Counted from the first letter of the stretch, positions 1 through 10,900 are shown. The stretch is 64,000 bases of DNA from Cycas panzhihuaensis (GCA_023213395.1 CM041465.1:24249741-24313740), one strand, 5' to 3'. Notes: generated from the sequence alone by a model not told the origin. Program-made: numbers and translations.

Positions 1-1277
1 GTTTGGAGGGGCCCGTCTAAATCTTTCACGGGAAGCGTGGAAGGTGGTACAAAATCTATGACTCTCTCCCAAACCCTATGCAACTAGCTTTACCCAGCAC
101 ACCCCTTGCCTTGAGCAACTGAATGCGAGGCGATGAGGGGCACCTAATAACATAAATGGCTTCTTGAGTCCAATACCCGAAGAGGAGAAATAACCTTCAT
201 AAACCCAGAAGCAAGAGGACAAGCAAGATAAAGGCATCAATTGAATAGAAAATAACTCAAATCAGCTGAATACACCGAGAAGGGTGGTGAGGCTCTTACC
301 TCGGTCGAGGGATGGTAAGGAAAGGTGAGAAATCAACCCAAAATCTATGGTGTATACTAACGGGGTTTGGAACCCTATAATGGAGTTGGAGGAAGAACAC
401 ACGCACTTGGAATACTTGATGGCTACAGGCGAGAATCCAGGGGTGAGATCTCTTCAGGGCCCTCTCCAAGGTGCGTGAGGGGGAAGATGTCTAGCGCAAG
501 GTGAGGCGGGTATTGGAGGAGGAAGGCGGAGTCTGTGAGCGTGGTAGGGCGTAGAGAATAGCAGAGCACAAAGTGGTTTTCTTGAGGAGCAATCCAAAAA
601 GTGAGCCAAAAGTCCTCAAAAATGAGTAAATGATGACTTAAATACCCAATCGAAACCCTAAAGCGAGTGATTAGGGTGCAGTTAGCAGCAAGTTAAGTCA
701 CGAGACATGTGGCAGTTTCATAATAAATGCAAAATTACCATGGCGGATTTTAAAAAATAAATTAGAAGAGTCATACCGCCGCAAAATCTGCGGTACCATG
801 GATTTTTCAGCGGTATCATGAAAATCGTAGCGGTATTTGCTCGAAGGTAAAACCAGGCCCAGCCAGCCAGTCTAGGTTGTGGGTAGATGATAAAAAAGGC
901 TAATGAGGGGCTGAGACATCTACCCAAGGGTAAACAAGCCAACAAACGGGTCCAAAAGAGCAAAAATAGGATCTAAACAATGTGGCAAGTCAACCAAGTA
1001 ATGACAGGTCATCACACGGGCAGAGGTGGTACAAGTTAAGTGGATCTTAGAGTGAGGAGGGTAGAAGTGGAGTTGCCACTAAGGTGCCACACTTGTTGGG
1101 AGTGTGCCCCTACTATAATCATCATAGGCTAAAATAAGTGTAGACGAAGACAAAATCATCTACAAGGCCACAAACATACAGACATGCAAGCAAACACTCA
1201 TCAAAAGGAAGTAATAATAAGGTGAGAAACATACCGCACTTACAGTCGACAATTTTATCCATTCCTGGCTGTGAACA
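1..1277 (-). repeat. Truncated 3' LTR of family A copy A'
   Basis: This stretch is a near copy of 8309-9553 and of the outer part of 20868-23513, the two LTRs of the complete family A element. Its inner end (GTGAACA at 1277) matches the GGAAACA ends at 9553 and 23513, so in minus orientation it starts with TG. The rest of the LTR lies left of the window. By eye the differences from the other copies are mostly small insertions and deletions in C/G-rich spots. A minus-strand TATA-like TATTTAAG lies near 632-645, with several GCGGTA(C/T) motifs upstream of it at 776-840. Confidence 0.8.
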
Positions 1278-1513
1278 TCGCCTTGGTAGCATGAGCCTCG
1301 CTCGGGAAGCACGGTGTGATGGCGAATCTTGTAACACCGCTGTCGATTAACACATGTGTATATGATATATCAATCAATATCATAACATTAGGCAAGCGTC
1401 TTGAAGTGTCATGGCGGGCAGCGTGGATATGGCGGAGTGGAGACAACATAGGGCCGCCTATAAGCCACCCGAGGCCGACTAGAAGAATGAGAAAAGCGAG
1501 GGGGTTACCCCCA

Positions 1514-1522
1514 CTATAAAAG
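1514..1522 (+). promoter_or_regulatory. Plus-strand TATA-like box in A' (CTATAAAAG)
   Basis: CTATAAAAG, preceded by a C run, is conserved at 9796-9804 in the second copy. It faces the plus strand, antisense to the element, so it could drive an antisense transcript across the RNase H remnant. No transcript evidence is available. Confidence 0.3.
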
Positions 1523-1704
1523 ATGCAGAAGGACGTGCATAATCAAGAAAAAGAGTGAGCATAGTGAGTACTCACCATAGTTTAACCTCATTAGCGGCTA
1601 GATTTCAGAGGTGTAAACGGGTCACAAATTAAAGTGTAAGACGACGTGGGCTTGGGCGACAGGCGGCCTGCAAGCCTCGTGACGGTCGCCAAGGAGAGGA
1701 AGGC

Positions 1705-2096
1705 GACGTCAAGGATGAGAAATGACGAGACTATCTCGCCTCGGTCAGGCACGAGGGATATCTTTGGATATCAAGGGAAGAGAAGTGAGCCAGGAGAGAT
1801 CTGGTGGTGAAAGTAGGAGTCCTCAAGTGAGGGCACCGCACCTAGTAAACCTGGGTGAGGTGAGACACCACAAGTTGAGAGTCATAAAGCAAAACGATGG
1901 ATCCATGATGAAAATGGAGAGCATTAGTAAGGGCTTCGATAATAGCTGTATATTAAGCTTCGTTGTTAGTAGCCTCTATGAGGAAGATCCTAGAGCGGAG
2001 GAGATCGTGTCCAGAAGGGCTGCGGAGAATCCACGCAATGCAAGAAGGTCCGAGGTTCGCGTGACTTTCGCCATTAGTAAAGATGTAGATGGACAT
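1705..2096 (-). pseudogene. Archaeal-type RNase H domain remnant (copy A')
   Basis: Read on the minus strand from the Met codon at 2096, the frame gives MSIYIFTNGESHANLGPS, then EATNNEA, and after a stop a stretch with YDSQ and a conserved PHLRTL segment. These follow the pattern of archaeal-type (plant-like) RNase H: first strand plus GNPGP loop, NN-AEY helix, DSQ strand, and a C-terminal helix ending in an ADSL-type motif. The first catalytic Asp is Asn here (TNGES). A TAA falls just after NNEA, removing the helix Glu context, and a TAG lies after VY before VRCPHL. The copy is dead. It lies between integrase and LTR, not between RNase H and integrase as is usual for a second RNase H in Tat-lineage elements. 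Confidence 0.7.
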
Positions 2097-2599
2097 GGGT
2101 GACACAGAAGTCCTAGTAGACAATAAATAATAAAAGTAATACTCAAAAGGCAAACAAAAGTGGCCACAAAGGGTAGGAGGACCTAGCAAATGAGGTTACC
2201 TGTGGCAAGAGCAAGCGGTCTAATCACCGCCGGATGTTGGCTCGGGAGGAAAAAGGCCTCTAGGGCACCAAAGGGCACCGGAGCAAAACATGCCCCTCGG
2301 GCGGGGAGCATTCCTTTGGGGACCCAGGCGAGAAAGGACTACTAAATGAGTCCGGGTGGCAAACGAGGCAAACGAGAGTATAAACCTGAACATGCAGGAG
2401 TGGCATGCAAACAAGACAAAAGGCGAGGAAAAAGTGCAAAATAAGGCACCATAAATGCACCTACAAGAAAGCACAAAAGGGTGTCAAGAGAGCACAATGG
2501 GTGACATGGCTAGAAGGCAAAGGCAATCAAGGAAAGCAGGATAGTCCCAGCGGTTATCACAAGAGCCAAAAATGGAAGAAGTACCCATTGGGGCCCCTT

Positions 2600-2608
2600 T
2601 ATATAAGG
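2600..2608 (+). promoter_or_regulatory. TATA box proposed for the antisense PMD gene (A')
   Basis: TATATAAGG lies about 650 bp upstream of the PMD-coding start, with an ATTGG (inverted CCAAT) element about 10 bp before it. The same arrangement recurs at 10901-10910. The orientation fits transcription of the plus-strand gene remnant. Confidence 0.4.
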
Positions 2609-3103
2609 GAAATCAAGCGGAAAATGGATTCATTTTCACCACTCGTTGGAAACTAGAGGCCATTCCATACGCAATGAAGCACTACCCAACTCGCAGGCAC
2701 GAAGGGAGAGATCGAGACCATTGGATCCTGAGGCGAGAGAGCCGTGAGGGATTGGTAGGACGAGATGGCGACAGCGAGACCAGATCCAGTGAGTGGATGT
2801 CACTAAACCTGACCTGTTTCAAAGTTTAAATTTCATTGGTTTTTGATAGTTTTTATGCAATTCTAGCACCCCTTATGGGCAACTAGAGGCTTCTCAGAGT
2901 TTGAATCAGACCCAGAAAGAGGCGAGGACTTGGGCGTTAGGGAGCCCTGGTCTCGGTGGGCCCCATGGGGTCCACTAGAAGAATGTTTTTTGGTTTTTTG
3001 GGGCAGAAATCCCTCCTTTTGGGGGATCATCACTCGTACCGTGGTAATAATCGTGGTATCGCGACCATTACCACAGGACCTGATCACCGCGGGACCCAAC
3101 CTA

Positions 3104-3125
3104 AACTTAGTGGTACCGCTAAGTT
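3104..3125. repeat. 22-bp near-perfect palindrome centred on GGTACC (A')
   Basis: The arms AACTTAG(T)G and CGCTAAGTT flank a central KpnI-type GGTACC, with one arm mismatch. An equivalent palindrome lies at 11409-11430, and related ones at 29474-29497 and 29524-29547 in a different sequence context. It lies between the TATA box and the PMD-coding start. Confidence 0.6.
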
Positions 3126-3256
3126 CACAATAAGAGGCAATGAGGAGAAAAAAGATATAAGGGCCAAAAGAGCCTCAAATCTCGATGCAGAGAGTTGAGA
3201 GGGTAAGGAGTCTTGATAGCGACATGAAGCTAACTTTGATCATTTTTATATGGACA

Positions 3257-5014
3257 GTCATCATCGCGGTGGATAACCACGAACATGGGTATGGCCATGT
3301 TGAGTTACATGGAGATGGCATCACGAGGAAGGATGGGAGATCCTGTGGAGGTGTGGCCTATACAAGGCCCTCAAGACACCTCAGTATGCATCGGATTAGA
3401 GGTTGCTGGTCAACATAGTATCCCATTAGGATAGGAGGAGACATGTGTTCCACCTACCTTAGGTAGGTGACGTGGCGGTTATACCAAGAGATATATGGCG
3501 GATACTGGGAGTACCGGCGACAGGGAGGCCGGTGAGACTAGTGGACGCCCGCCAGACCGAGGCGACATGTGAGGCGATCTTGTTATTCACAGGAGCTGAT
3601 AGATGGGAGCGGAGGGGAGCTCCCCTCCAGACCATACTAATGTCAGGGATTCCTTGGGTGAGGAAGTTGGTTATCTTGCATTACTCTAGATTTCCCGAAA
3701 TGGAACTATAGGGAGATCTTGGGTGGGCGGTTCGATGCGATCACGTCCCAGATTGCTGGTGAGAGGATGGACTAGGCGACCCTGATAGCGGCAAACCTCA
3801 TCGCCCAATTAGACACTATCAGGATGACCGGCAGAGGGGGGTTGTCATATAGTACCGCTACTCTGATGTTGGTTTTCGATCATTTCGTGGCAAAGGGCAC
3901 GGGGACCACACCCCATCACAGCGCAGGCCCCGATGGTCCACAGGTGGAAGACTCGGTTGAGAGGGACAGAGGACCAGGCCCATGTTCGACGATCGATGGA
4001 AGCGACATCACTGGACCTCCTCACCCTACTGCATCACGTGAGCCCCATAGGACGGTGAGGTGGGCGGCGATGACGAGGCAAACAGGGTAGGAGTACCTGC
4101 AGGCGATGATGATGGAGATGATGGAAATGATGGAGGAGATAGGGCTAGCCTGTCACGACCTGCAAGAGAGGCAAGTCCTTCAGGGGCGGCAGGAGGCGCA
4201 GAGGGTCTATCTCGGGCTGTCAGAGGAGAGGCAGGCCTATCAGGAGCATCATACGAGAGCAGGGGCCGGTGACTGTGGCCTGTGCTACGGATCGTGAGGG
4301 GATCCGGAGGGTGAGAGATGCCGGTCCCTGGGAGGAGGCCCAGAGGAGGTGCCTGAGGATGAGGCACCCACAGCTAACGGAGAGCCATCAGGGGAGGATG
4401 CCACATGACCAGAGGAGCCAGTGGCCACAGTAGGTGAGACCTAACCTTTTCCAGTGTCGTTTGGTATCCAGATAGATATTTGGTTTGGTTTGATCATAGT
4501 ATATGGTGAGATATATACTGATACATGGCATGTTACATTGGTAGGTGCAGTAGAGATCTGGAGACTGATAGAGGCTGTGGTGAGGGAGATATTCCCTCAG
4601 GTATATGCAGAGGGGCAACCGCCCATCCAGGTAGGAGATGAGCCTAAAGCGGCAGGTGCCCACATGGAGGTATTCGCCCCATTGGTGAGGGTGAGAGACA
4701 TATAGGCTGCAGAGTCCCAAGAGCACGTGACATCTCGGGGACAACTGCAGCAGGTTTAGATGAGGTGAGGCGCGAGAGGATGAGCCACGACACAAAGTGC
4801 AGCTCTAGAAGCACAAGGCAGAGCAGGCGGAGATGCCGAGAGTAGAGTCCAGATAGTAGTACTCATAGAGCACCTCGAGTGGCGAGGAGGGACTCAAGGA
4901 GAGAGGGATCGTGTCCGGGCCCGATACGATCAGCTGGTGGCACAGACGGCGTCAAGGTCAAGCCGGTGCAGTACATATACCCACACAGCGGCGACGACCC
5001 CAAGACGACCATGA
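3257..5014 (+). pseudogene. Antisense PMD-like gene remnant in A'
   Basis: On the plus strand, antisense to the retrotransposon, the frames encode a plant-mobile-domain-like protein. The best segment (3472-3711) reads VIPRDIWRILGVPATGRPV, matching the PMD signature in which a 'HLP.GE.T.T.EDV..(L)L.(I/L)PV.G.PV'-type motif follows a 'GLY..L..P' helix. The upstream GLYKALKTP-type segment is readable but frame-shifted here. An intron is suggested by GTGAGA at 4434 and an AG at 4544 or 4550. Downstream, a Glu/Arg-rich coiled coil (about 4750-4960) ends in an Arg/Ser/Thr-rich tail with a TGA near 5012. Several stops and frameshifts make it a pseudogene. PMD-like antisense ORFs in Tat-type gypsy elements are known, but the exact exon structure here is inferred. 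Confidence 0.6.
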
Positions 5015-5774
5015 GATAAGGGGAGCGAGGGCGGCTGAAGGCGGAGGAGCCTCGGAGGATGTGATTCAGGAAAGGGACTGCTACAGACTGAGAGATGGTA
5101 CCCGTGAGCGAGGCGGCAGAGAGTAGGAGATGTACATATGACTGGCGGGAAAGCACGGCCTGTGGGTCATATATAGGATCATATGATTGTACCCCCCTTG
5201 CAAGGATACTAGCTTCCCGGATGTATGATGTGACATAATTTTTGGATGTATATATATATGGGGTAATTAGAACCCCATTTGGGCATGAGATGATGTGTAT
5301 ATATCATGTGTGGATGACATGTATGTTTATTTTGTATGTTGTAAATGTTATGCTGTGAATATTTTATGTTATGAATATTTTATTATAGAATGCATACGTT
5401 TCCTTCCATGTATGGCTATATGTCTAACAGGAGCGCACACACACATCGTGAGTGGAGACGACAGAGAGGTGTGAGGTTAGAGGATAGAGCAGCATACACG
5501 TCTGTAGAAGAGCATAGCGGAATATGTGAAGGAAACGGTAGGCGGGAGAGAGGAGCGACGGTGCTCTAAAGTGTCGTCCTGATTGGGGAATACCCAAGCA
5601 AGAAGACAAAAGTTCCCAAGAGGGTACGGGAACACGGGTTCTGCGGGAGGAACCAGAAAGAAGAAGAAGGATCCATCTTAAATTGCCATTCTACCCATGC
5701 TTGGGGAGAATGGGGACAACCTAAGATGGTAGTTTAGGCTCATTTTAGAGCAGGGTGAAGGGATCGCTGAAAGA
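5015..5774. other. Spacer with AT-rich tract downstream of the antisense gene (A')
   Basis: An AT-rich block (about 5235-5400, rich in TATG and TATA words) directly follows the antisense coding remnant and probably corresponds to its 3' end or terminator. The rest is non-coding sequence shared with 13338-14110. I see no supported gene. Confidence 0.4.
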
Positions 5775-6520
5775 TCATGCGTAAAACTTCTTAAGGAATT
5801 TACCATTAATAGCTTTCTCAAATTCAAGCCCTTCTAGGGTGGCTATCCTATAAATTAGTGAGAATGGTGCCATGCTTGTAGCATTTCTAATTGAAGTTCT
5901 ATAGGCCCATAATGCTATAAATAGTTGAACATGCTAATCTCTATGAGAAGTCATGATGGTTTTAGCCAAAATCTTAGCTAAGGTCTTATTAAAATCCTCA
6001 ACTCGCCATTTACCTTAGGGTGATAAGGAGCCAATAATCTATGAGTAATATAAAATTTACTACATAACTCACCAACATAAAGATTAGAAAATAAAGACCC
6101 ATCATTAGTAATAATAACATCCGGCACGCCAAATATATAAATGATATGTTGAAAGATGAATGTGGTAACTACCTTTCGAAGAATAAAACTAATGGAATTG
6201 CTTCACCCATTTAGTAAAGTATCTTGTAGTAATAATAAACTTATGGTTATTAAAAGAAGTTAGAAATATTTAACCAATGAGATCAAAACCCATTAGAAGA
6301 AAGGTTAAGATGAGATAATCGATTTCAACTCTTGTGTAAGTTTGTGTATTAAAGTCACATGGGATTGATATTTTTTACATTTTTTGACATAGGCATAAGC
6401 ATCTTTAAATAAGGTGGGCTAATAATAACCCATACGAAGAATGCATTAGGCCATAGATTGGATACTAAAGTGTCCATCACACATTCCTTCATGGTATTCT
6501 ATTAAGGCTATACGTGTTTC
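5775..6520 (-). pseudogene. Chimeric integrase remnant: B integrase core fused to A' C-terminus
   Basis: Minus-strand reading from 6520 gives family B integrase core pieces: an ITNDGSLFSN segment at the second catalytic Asp region (about 6090-6120), then APYHPK, and WAYRTS up to PFSLI. At 5852 the frame passes without break into YRIATLEGLEF and ends in FLKKFYA with a TGA at 5775, which is family A sequence. In the complete family A element these two segments are separated by about 320 bp (roughly 100 residues: 'PFSLV' near 14500 and YRIATLEG near 14190). The join is therefore in frame but deletes part of the integrase C-terminal half. Further frameshifts and stops lie upstream, so it is not functional. 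Confidence 0.65.
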
Positions 6521-6942
6521 ATTAAGAGAAAGGCATCTCAATAGAATTCTATCGAAAGAATACTTATAAAGTATACTATCAAGTAGGAGATATTACCTAA
6601 TAATGGCTTGAATTTATCTTCAATTCTTGGAGGTTGAAGAAGTAAAAGATTGGTTATAAAGGTATGATTTAATTTTACCATACTAAGAATCATTAGAAGG
6701 AATGGCCTAGACATAAAGGATATACTCATTTGGAAGAGTATCATCAATAGGTTGACTAGTAGGGTTGGAAAGAAGAGCATTAACCATGATCTCTGAAATG
6801 ACCATACTTTTCTTAGATTTTCTATTGATGATTTAAAAATTAAATTCTTGTAATAATAAGGATCATTTACCTAATTGTCTAGTAAGGTTAGTTTTGGTAA
6901 GTAAATATATAATAGGATTAGATTAGATAATAAGATGGACCT
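6521..6942 (-). pseudogene. Family B pol remnant: RNase H to integrase linker
   Basis: The minus-strand frame at 6538-6780 corresponds in position to the family A stretch between RNase H and integrase (A: 15255-15480). The piece from 6800 to 6942 is the end of the RNase H region and continues on the far side of the A insertion at 23514. No catalytic motif is intact. Confidence 0.45.
6938..6942. repeat. Target-site duplication of element A, left copy (GACCT)
   Basis: GACCT directly precedes the LTR start at 6943. The matching right copy is AACCT at 23514-23518, with one mismatch. Family B pol is continuous across the two sites when the insertion is removed, which supports a 5-bp target duplication. 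Confidence 0.65.
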
Positions 6943-9553
6943 TAAACACGCGTCTATAGGATAACTATCTAACTAAATAGGAATGGTAAGAACGGTTGGT
7001 AATATGATCATGAAAGGGACCTATAAGTAGGGCAAGTACCATGCACGCGCCTGCACCGTGAGCGCGAGTTCGGGACACCGCAATGGAATATAGCTACCAA
7101 AGGGTGATCCCCCCACTTCGAACAGGAGGTGAGGAGGCATACGGTTAGCCTGGGTTGACCTAAGGGAAGGATCCTTCCACCCTTGGATGGCCAAAAGGGG
7201 AAGGAGAGGAACCTTCAAGGGTTTCCTTAGAGCAACAGGAAACAAAGAAGGATAGGCAAGTGGGTAGCCTAAGGACAGGGTCAAAGTATGCCTAAGCAAC
7301 CTAACCAAATGCATAAATGATAAAGAGGGAAGGAAGCTCGCATGACAAAAGGAGGGAAAGGGTGAAAGGAAAGGTTTCCCAAGACCTTTCCTATGGCTAA
7401 AGAAGATGCATGCAACAAAGTAAATAAAGCATGAATCAAAAGCAAAGTTGATTCCTTTCTATTTCCAATGAGTTAATTACTACTTATGTGAAGGAAATTC
7501 AAAAGGAAAAGGTGATAGGGTGGAGCGAAGACGTGTACCCTGACCAGAAGCGTGTCATGATGGTGGCGCTCCCAAGGGACACCCAAAGCTACTCCACAAG
7601 GTACTATGGTCATGAAGCGTCGCGATGGATCGAATGAGGGCTCCCTTACCGCCCCCAGAAAAATACTAAAGTATAAAACGAAGGAAAGAAAGAGACCAAA
7701 TACTAGCAATAAATGAAGTATGAAAGCACAACATACATGGAAGCACTTACCGGTAAAGGGACAAATGGAGAAAGGTCTTCGCGCTCGGACACCTGCAAGT
7801 AAACGACAACCTCCCCCTTTCCGGAGAAAGGGTACTAACATGCAACAGAAAGATCCTAACAATACATGTCTATGCAAAATGAATATAAAATTAAACATGT
7901 ATAAGTTAGTATCAACACAATGATGATAATATGTAAAGGAGGATAACCAAAGTAAATGGAAAGTAACCGGTAAGCCTCGGAGTGGCTTACCTCCCGCAAA
8001 GAACAACCACAACCTCCCCTAAAAGCCACAAGGCAGCGAGGGCAAGGCTAAGAAAGATGGCTAGAAAAATAATAGCACGAGAGTTGAAAGGAGCCAAAGA
8101 AGACCTACGGCAAGCCGGGGTGCTATGAGGAGCAAATCGAGCTGCCGGGAAAAGAGTTGGGCAAAGAACAAGCGGTCAAGACTTACGTGAGTTGCCCAGA
8201 CCTAAGCACAAGCCCTCAAACCAGCACTGCAATGTGTGACAGTCGATTGGCTAAGGAAGGCCCAACAAACCCTTGTTTGAGTGCCAAGGACAACACGAGG
8301 CAAGAGGGAAGGTTTGGAGGGCTAAATGCTGCTTGAGGAGCGTGGAAGGTGGTACAAAATCTACCCAGCTCTCTCCCAAACCCTATGCAACCCCGCTTTG
8401 CCACTGCCTTGAGCAACAAATGCAGGCAATGAGGCACTAATAACATAAGTAAAACAGGCCAATACCAAAGGGAAAATAACCTTCACAAACCCAAGCAAGA
8501 GGACAAGCAAGATAAGGCATCAATTGAATAGAAAATAACTCAAATCAATGAATACCGAGAAGAGGTGGTGAGGCTCTTACCTCTCAAGGGATGGAAAGGA
8601 AAGGTGAAATCAACCCAAAATCTATGGTGTAACAGTTTGGAACCCTACTAATGGAGTTGGAGGAAGAACACCGACTTGGAATACTTGATGGCTACCGGGC
8701 AAGAATCACGAGATCTCTTCAAAGGGGCCCTCTCCAAGGTGCGTGAGGGGCTGGGAAGATGTCCTAGCTGCACCAAAGGTGAGCTGGGTATTGGAGGAGA
8801 GGCGCAGTCTTGTGAGTAGTAGAGGCGAGAGAATAGCAGAGCACAAAGTGGTTTTCTTGAGGAGCAATCCAAAAAGTGAGCCAAAAGTCCTCAAAAATGA
8901 GTAAATGATGACTTAAATACCCAATCCAAACCCTAAAGCGAGTGATTAGGGTGCAGTTAGCAGCAAGTTAAGTCACGAGACATGTGGCAGTTTCATAATA
9001 AATGCAAAATTACCATGGCGGATTTTAAAAAATAAATTAGAAGAGTCATACCGCAAAATCTGCAGTACCGTGGATTTTTCACCAGATCATGAAAATCGAA
9101 GCGGATTTGCTCAAGGTAAAACCAGCCCAGCCACCAGTGTCAGGGTAGATGATAAAAAAGGCTAATGAGGGGCTGAGACATCTACCCAAGGGTAAACAAG
9201 CCAACAAACGGGTCCAAAAGAGCAAAAATATAATCTAAACAATGTGGCAAGTCAACCAAGTAATGACAGGTCATCACACGGGCAGAGGTGGTACAAGTTA
9301 AGTGGATCTTAGAGTGAGGAGGGTAGAATGCGGGAAGTGGAGTTACCACTAAGGTGCCACACTTGTTGGGAGTGTGGCCCCACTATAATCATCATAGGCT
9401 AAAATAAGTGTAGACGAAGACAAAATCGTCTACAAGGCCACAAACATACAGACATGCAAGCAAACACTCATCAAAAGGAAGCAATAATAAGGTGAGAAAC
9501 ATACCTGCACTTACAGGTCGTTAATTTTGTATCCATTCCCGAAGCCGGAAACA
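6943..9553 (-). repeat. 3' LTR of element A
   Basis: This 2611-bp LTR matches 20868-23513 end to end. In minus orientation it runs from TGTTTCC to GTGTTTA, so it appears to have TG...TA termini. A minus-strand TATA-like TATTTAAG sits at 8912-8919, with GCGGTAC-type motifs upstream at about 9045-9110. An open minus frame at 7473-8012 is present in both LTRs but has no recognisable domain. Confidence 0.85.
8912..8919 (-). promoter_or_regulatory. LTR TATA-like box (TATTTAAG), 3' LTR of A
   Basis: TATTTAAG on the minus strand is conserved in all three family A LTR copies (also 22855-22862 and near 635). It lies downstream, in element orientation, of the GCGGTAC motif cluster, as expected for a U3 promoter. 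Confidence 0.4.
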
Positions 9554-9984
9554 TCGCCTTGTAGCAGAGCCTCGCTCGGAAGCCTGGTGTGATGGCGAAT
9601 GCTGGCAACACCACTGTCAGTAGCACATGTGTATATAGATATATCAATCAATATCATAACATTAGGCAAGGGTGCCGGCAAGTGTCATGGCGGAACGCGT
9701 GGATATGAAAGCGGGAGTGGAGACAACATAGGGGCTGCCTATGAGCCACCTGGGAACTGACTAGAAGAATGAGAAAAGCGAGGGGGTTGCCCCCACTATA
9801 AAAGATGCAGAAGGACGTGCATAATCAAGAAAAAGAGTGAGCATAGTGAGTACTCACCATAGTTTAACCTCATTAGCGGCTAGATTTCAGAGGTGTAAAC
9901 GGGTCACAAATTAAAGTGTAAGACGACGTGGGGCTTGGGCGATAGGCGGCCTGTGCAAGCCTCGTGGACTGGCCAAGAAGGAGA
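9554..9984. other. Non-coding spacer between 3' LTR and RNase H remnant (A)
   Basis: It carries the plus-strand CTATAAAAG box at 9796-9804 (copy of 1514-1522) and no supported ORF. I could not find a strong polypurine tract next to the LTR. The closest minus-strand candidate is AAGGCGA just before 9553. Confidence 0.4.
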
Positions 9985-10385
9985 GGAAGGCGACGCTCAA
10001 GGATGAGGCAAATGAGACTATCTGCCTTAGCGTTCAGGGCACGAGGGATATGCTGGATATCAATGGAAGAGAAGTGAGCTAGGAGAGATCTGGCAGCAGA
10101 AGCAAGAGTCCTCAAGTGAGGGCATCGCACCTAGTAAACCTAGGTGAGATGAGACACCACAACTTGAGAGTCACAAAGTAAAACAATGGATCCATGATGA
10201 AAATGGAGAGCATTAGTAAGGGCTTCGATCACAGCTGTATATTCAGCTTCGTTGTTAGTAGCCTCTGGGAGGAAGATCCCAAAGCAGAGGAGATCATATC
10301 CAGAAGGGCTGCAGAGAATCCATGCAGCGGCAGAAGGTCCAGGGTTACCGTGACTTTCGCCATTAGTAAAGATGTAGATGGACAT
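9985..10385 (-). pseudogene. Archaeal-type RNase H domain remnant (copy A)
   Basis: From the Met codon at 10385 the minus frame reads IYIFTNGESHGNPGPS, then PEATNNEAEYTAVIEAL, then LLCDSQVVVSHL. After a TAG and a second TAG come PHLRTLASAARSLLAHFSS, IQHIPRALNAKADSL and the end of the fold. This covers the whole archaeal-type RNase H fold, about 130 residues. The helix Glu (NNEAEY) and the DSQ Asp are present, but the first catalytic Asp is Asn (TNGES), as in A'. The stop after VY is shared with A'. The domain is in the same orientation as pol but is separated from integrase by about 3.7 kb that holds an antisense gene. It could once have been a separate sense ORF or a spliced exon. Confidence 0.75.
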
Positions 10386-10900
10386 GGGTGACACAGAAGT
10401 CCTAGTAGATAATAAATAATAAAAGTAATACTCAAAAGGCAAACAAAAAGTGGCCACAAAGGGTAGGAGGACCTAGCAATGAGGTTACCCAGGGCAAGAG
10501 CAAGCGGTCTAATCACTGCCAGACAGTGGTCAGAGGAAAAAGGCCTCCTAGGGCACCAAAGGGGCACTTCGGAAAGCAAAACATGCCCTCGGGCAGGGGA
10601 GCATTCCCTTTGGGGACCCCAAGAGCGAGAAAGGACTACGGAAATGAGTCCAGGGTGACAAAACGAGGCAAACGAAAGAGAACCTGCATGCACGGGAGTG
10701 GCATGCAAAACGAGATAAAAGGGCGAGGAAAAAAGTGCAAAAATAAGGCACCATAAATGCACCTACAAGAAAGCACAAAAAGGGTGTCAAGAGAGCACAA
10801 TGGGTGACATGGCTAGAAGGCAAAGGCAATCAAGGAAATGAATAGTCCCAACAGTTGTCACAGAGCCAAAAATGGAAGAAGTGCCCATTGGGGCCCCCGC

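Larger units (their letters stand above)
1278..5852 (-). mobile_element. 3' internal region of family A copy A' (partial gypsy element)
   Basis: It is collinear with 9554-14180 of the complete family A element. In element (minus) order it holds the last residues of integrase (5775-5852), an AT-rich spacer, an antisense PMD-like gene remnant, a GC-rich spacer, an archaeal-type RNase H remnant and a further spacer up to the LTR. Collinearity with family A stops abruptly after 5852, where sequence of the different family B begins. The upstream gag, protease and RT of this copy are therefore absent. Confidence 0.8.

Noticed and set aside
4060-4272. Acidic Asp/Gly repeat frame (GDDDGDDGNDGG) in A' as a separate gene
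   Set aside because: The adjacent frame encodes the coiled-coil part of the antisense gene in both copies. The acidic frame arises from a GATGGAGATGATGG purine repeat.
7473-8012. 179-codon open minus frame inside the A 3' LTR, also open at 21517-21975 in the 5' LTR
   Set aside because: LTR copies are related, so shared openness is expected. No domain is recognised, the composition is Leu/Phe/Cys-rich as for a chance frame in a purine-rich complement, and changes between copies are often non-synonymous.
9040-9115. Regularly spaced GCGGTAC words considered as a CRISPR-like or satellite array
   Set aside because: Units are short, spacing is irregular and the context is a plant LTR. They are promoter-region motifs at most.
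10229-10762. 177-codon minus frame across the RNase H region of A
   Set aside because: It is a shadow: the RNase H motifs lie in a neighbouring frame of the same strand, and the same stretch in A' is not open in this frame.
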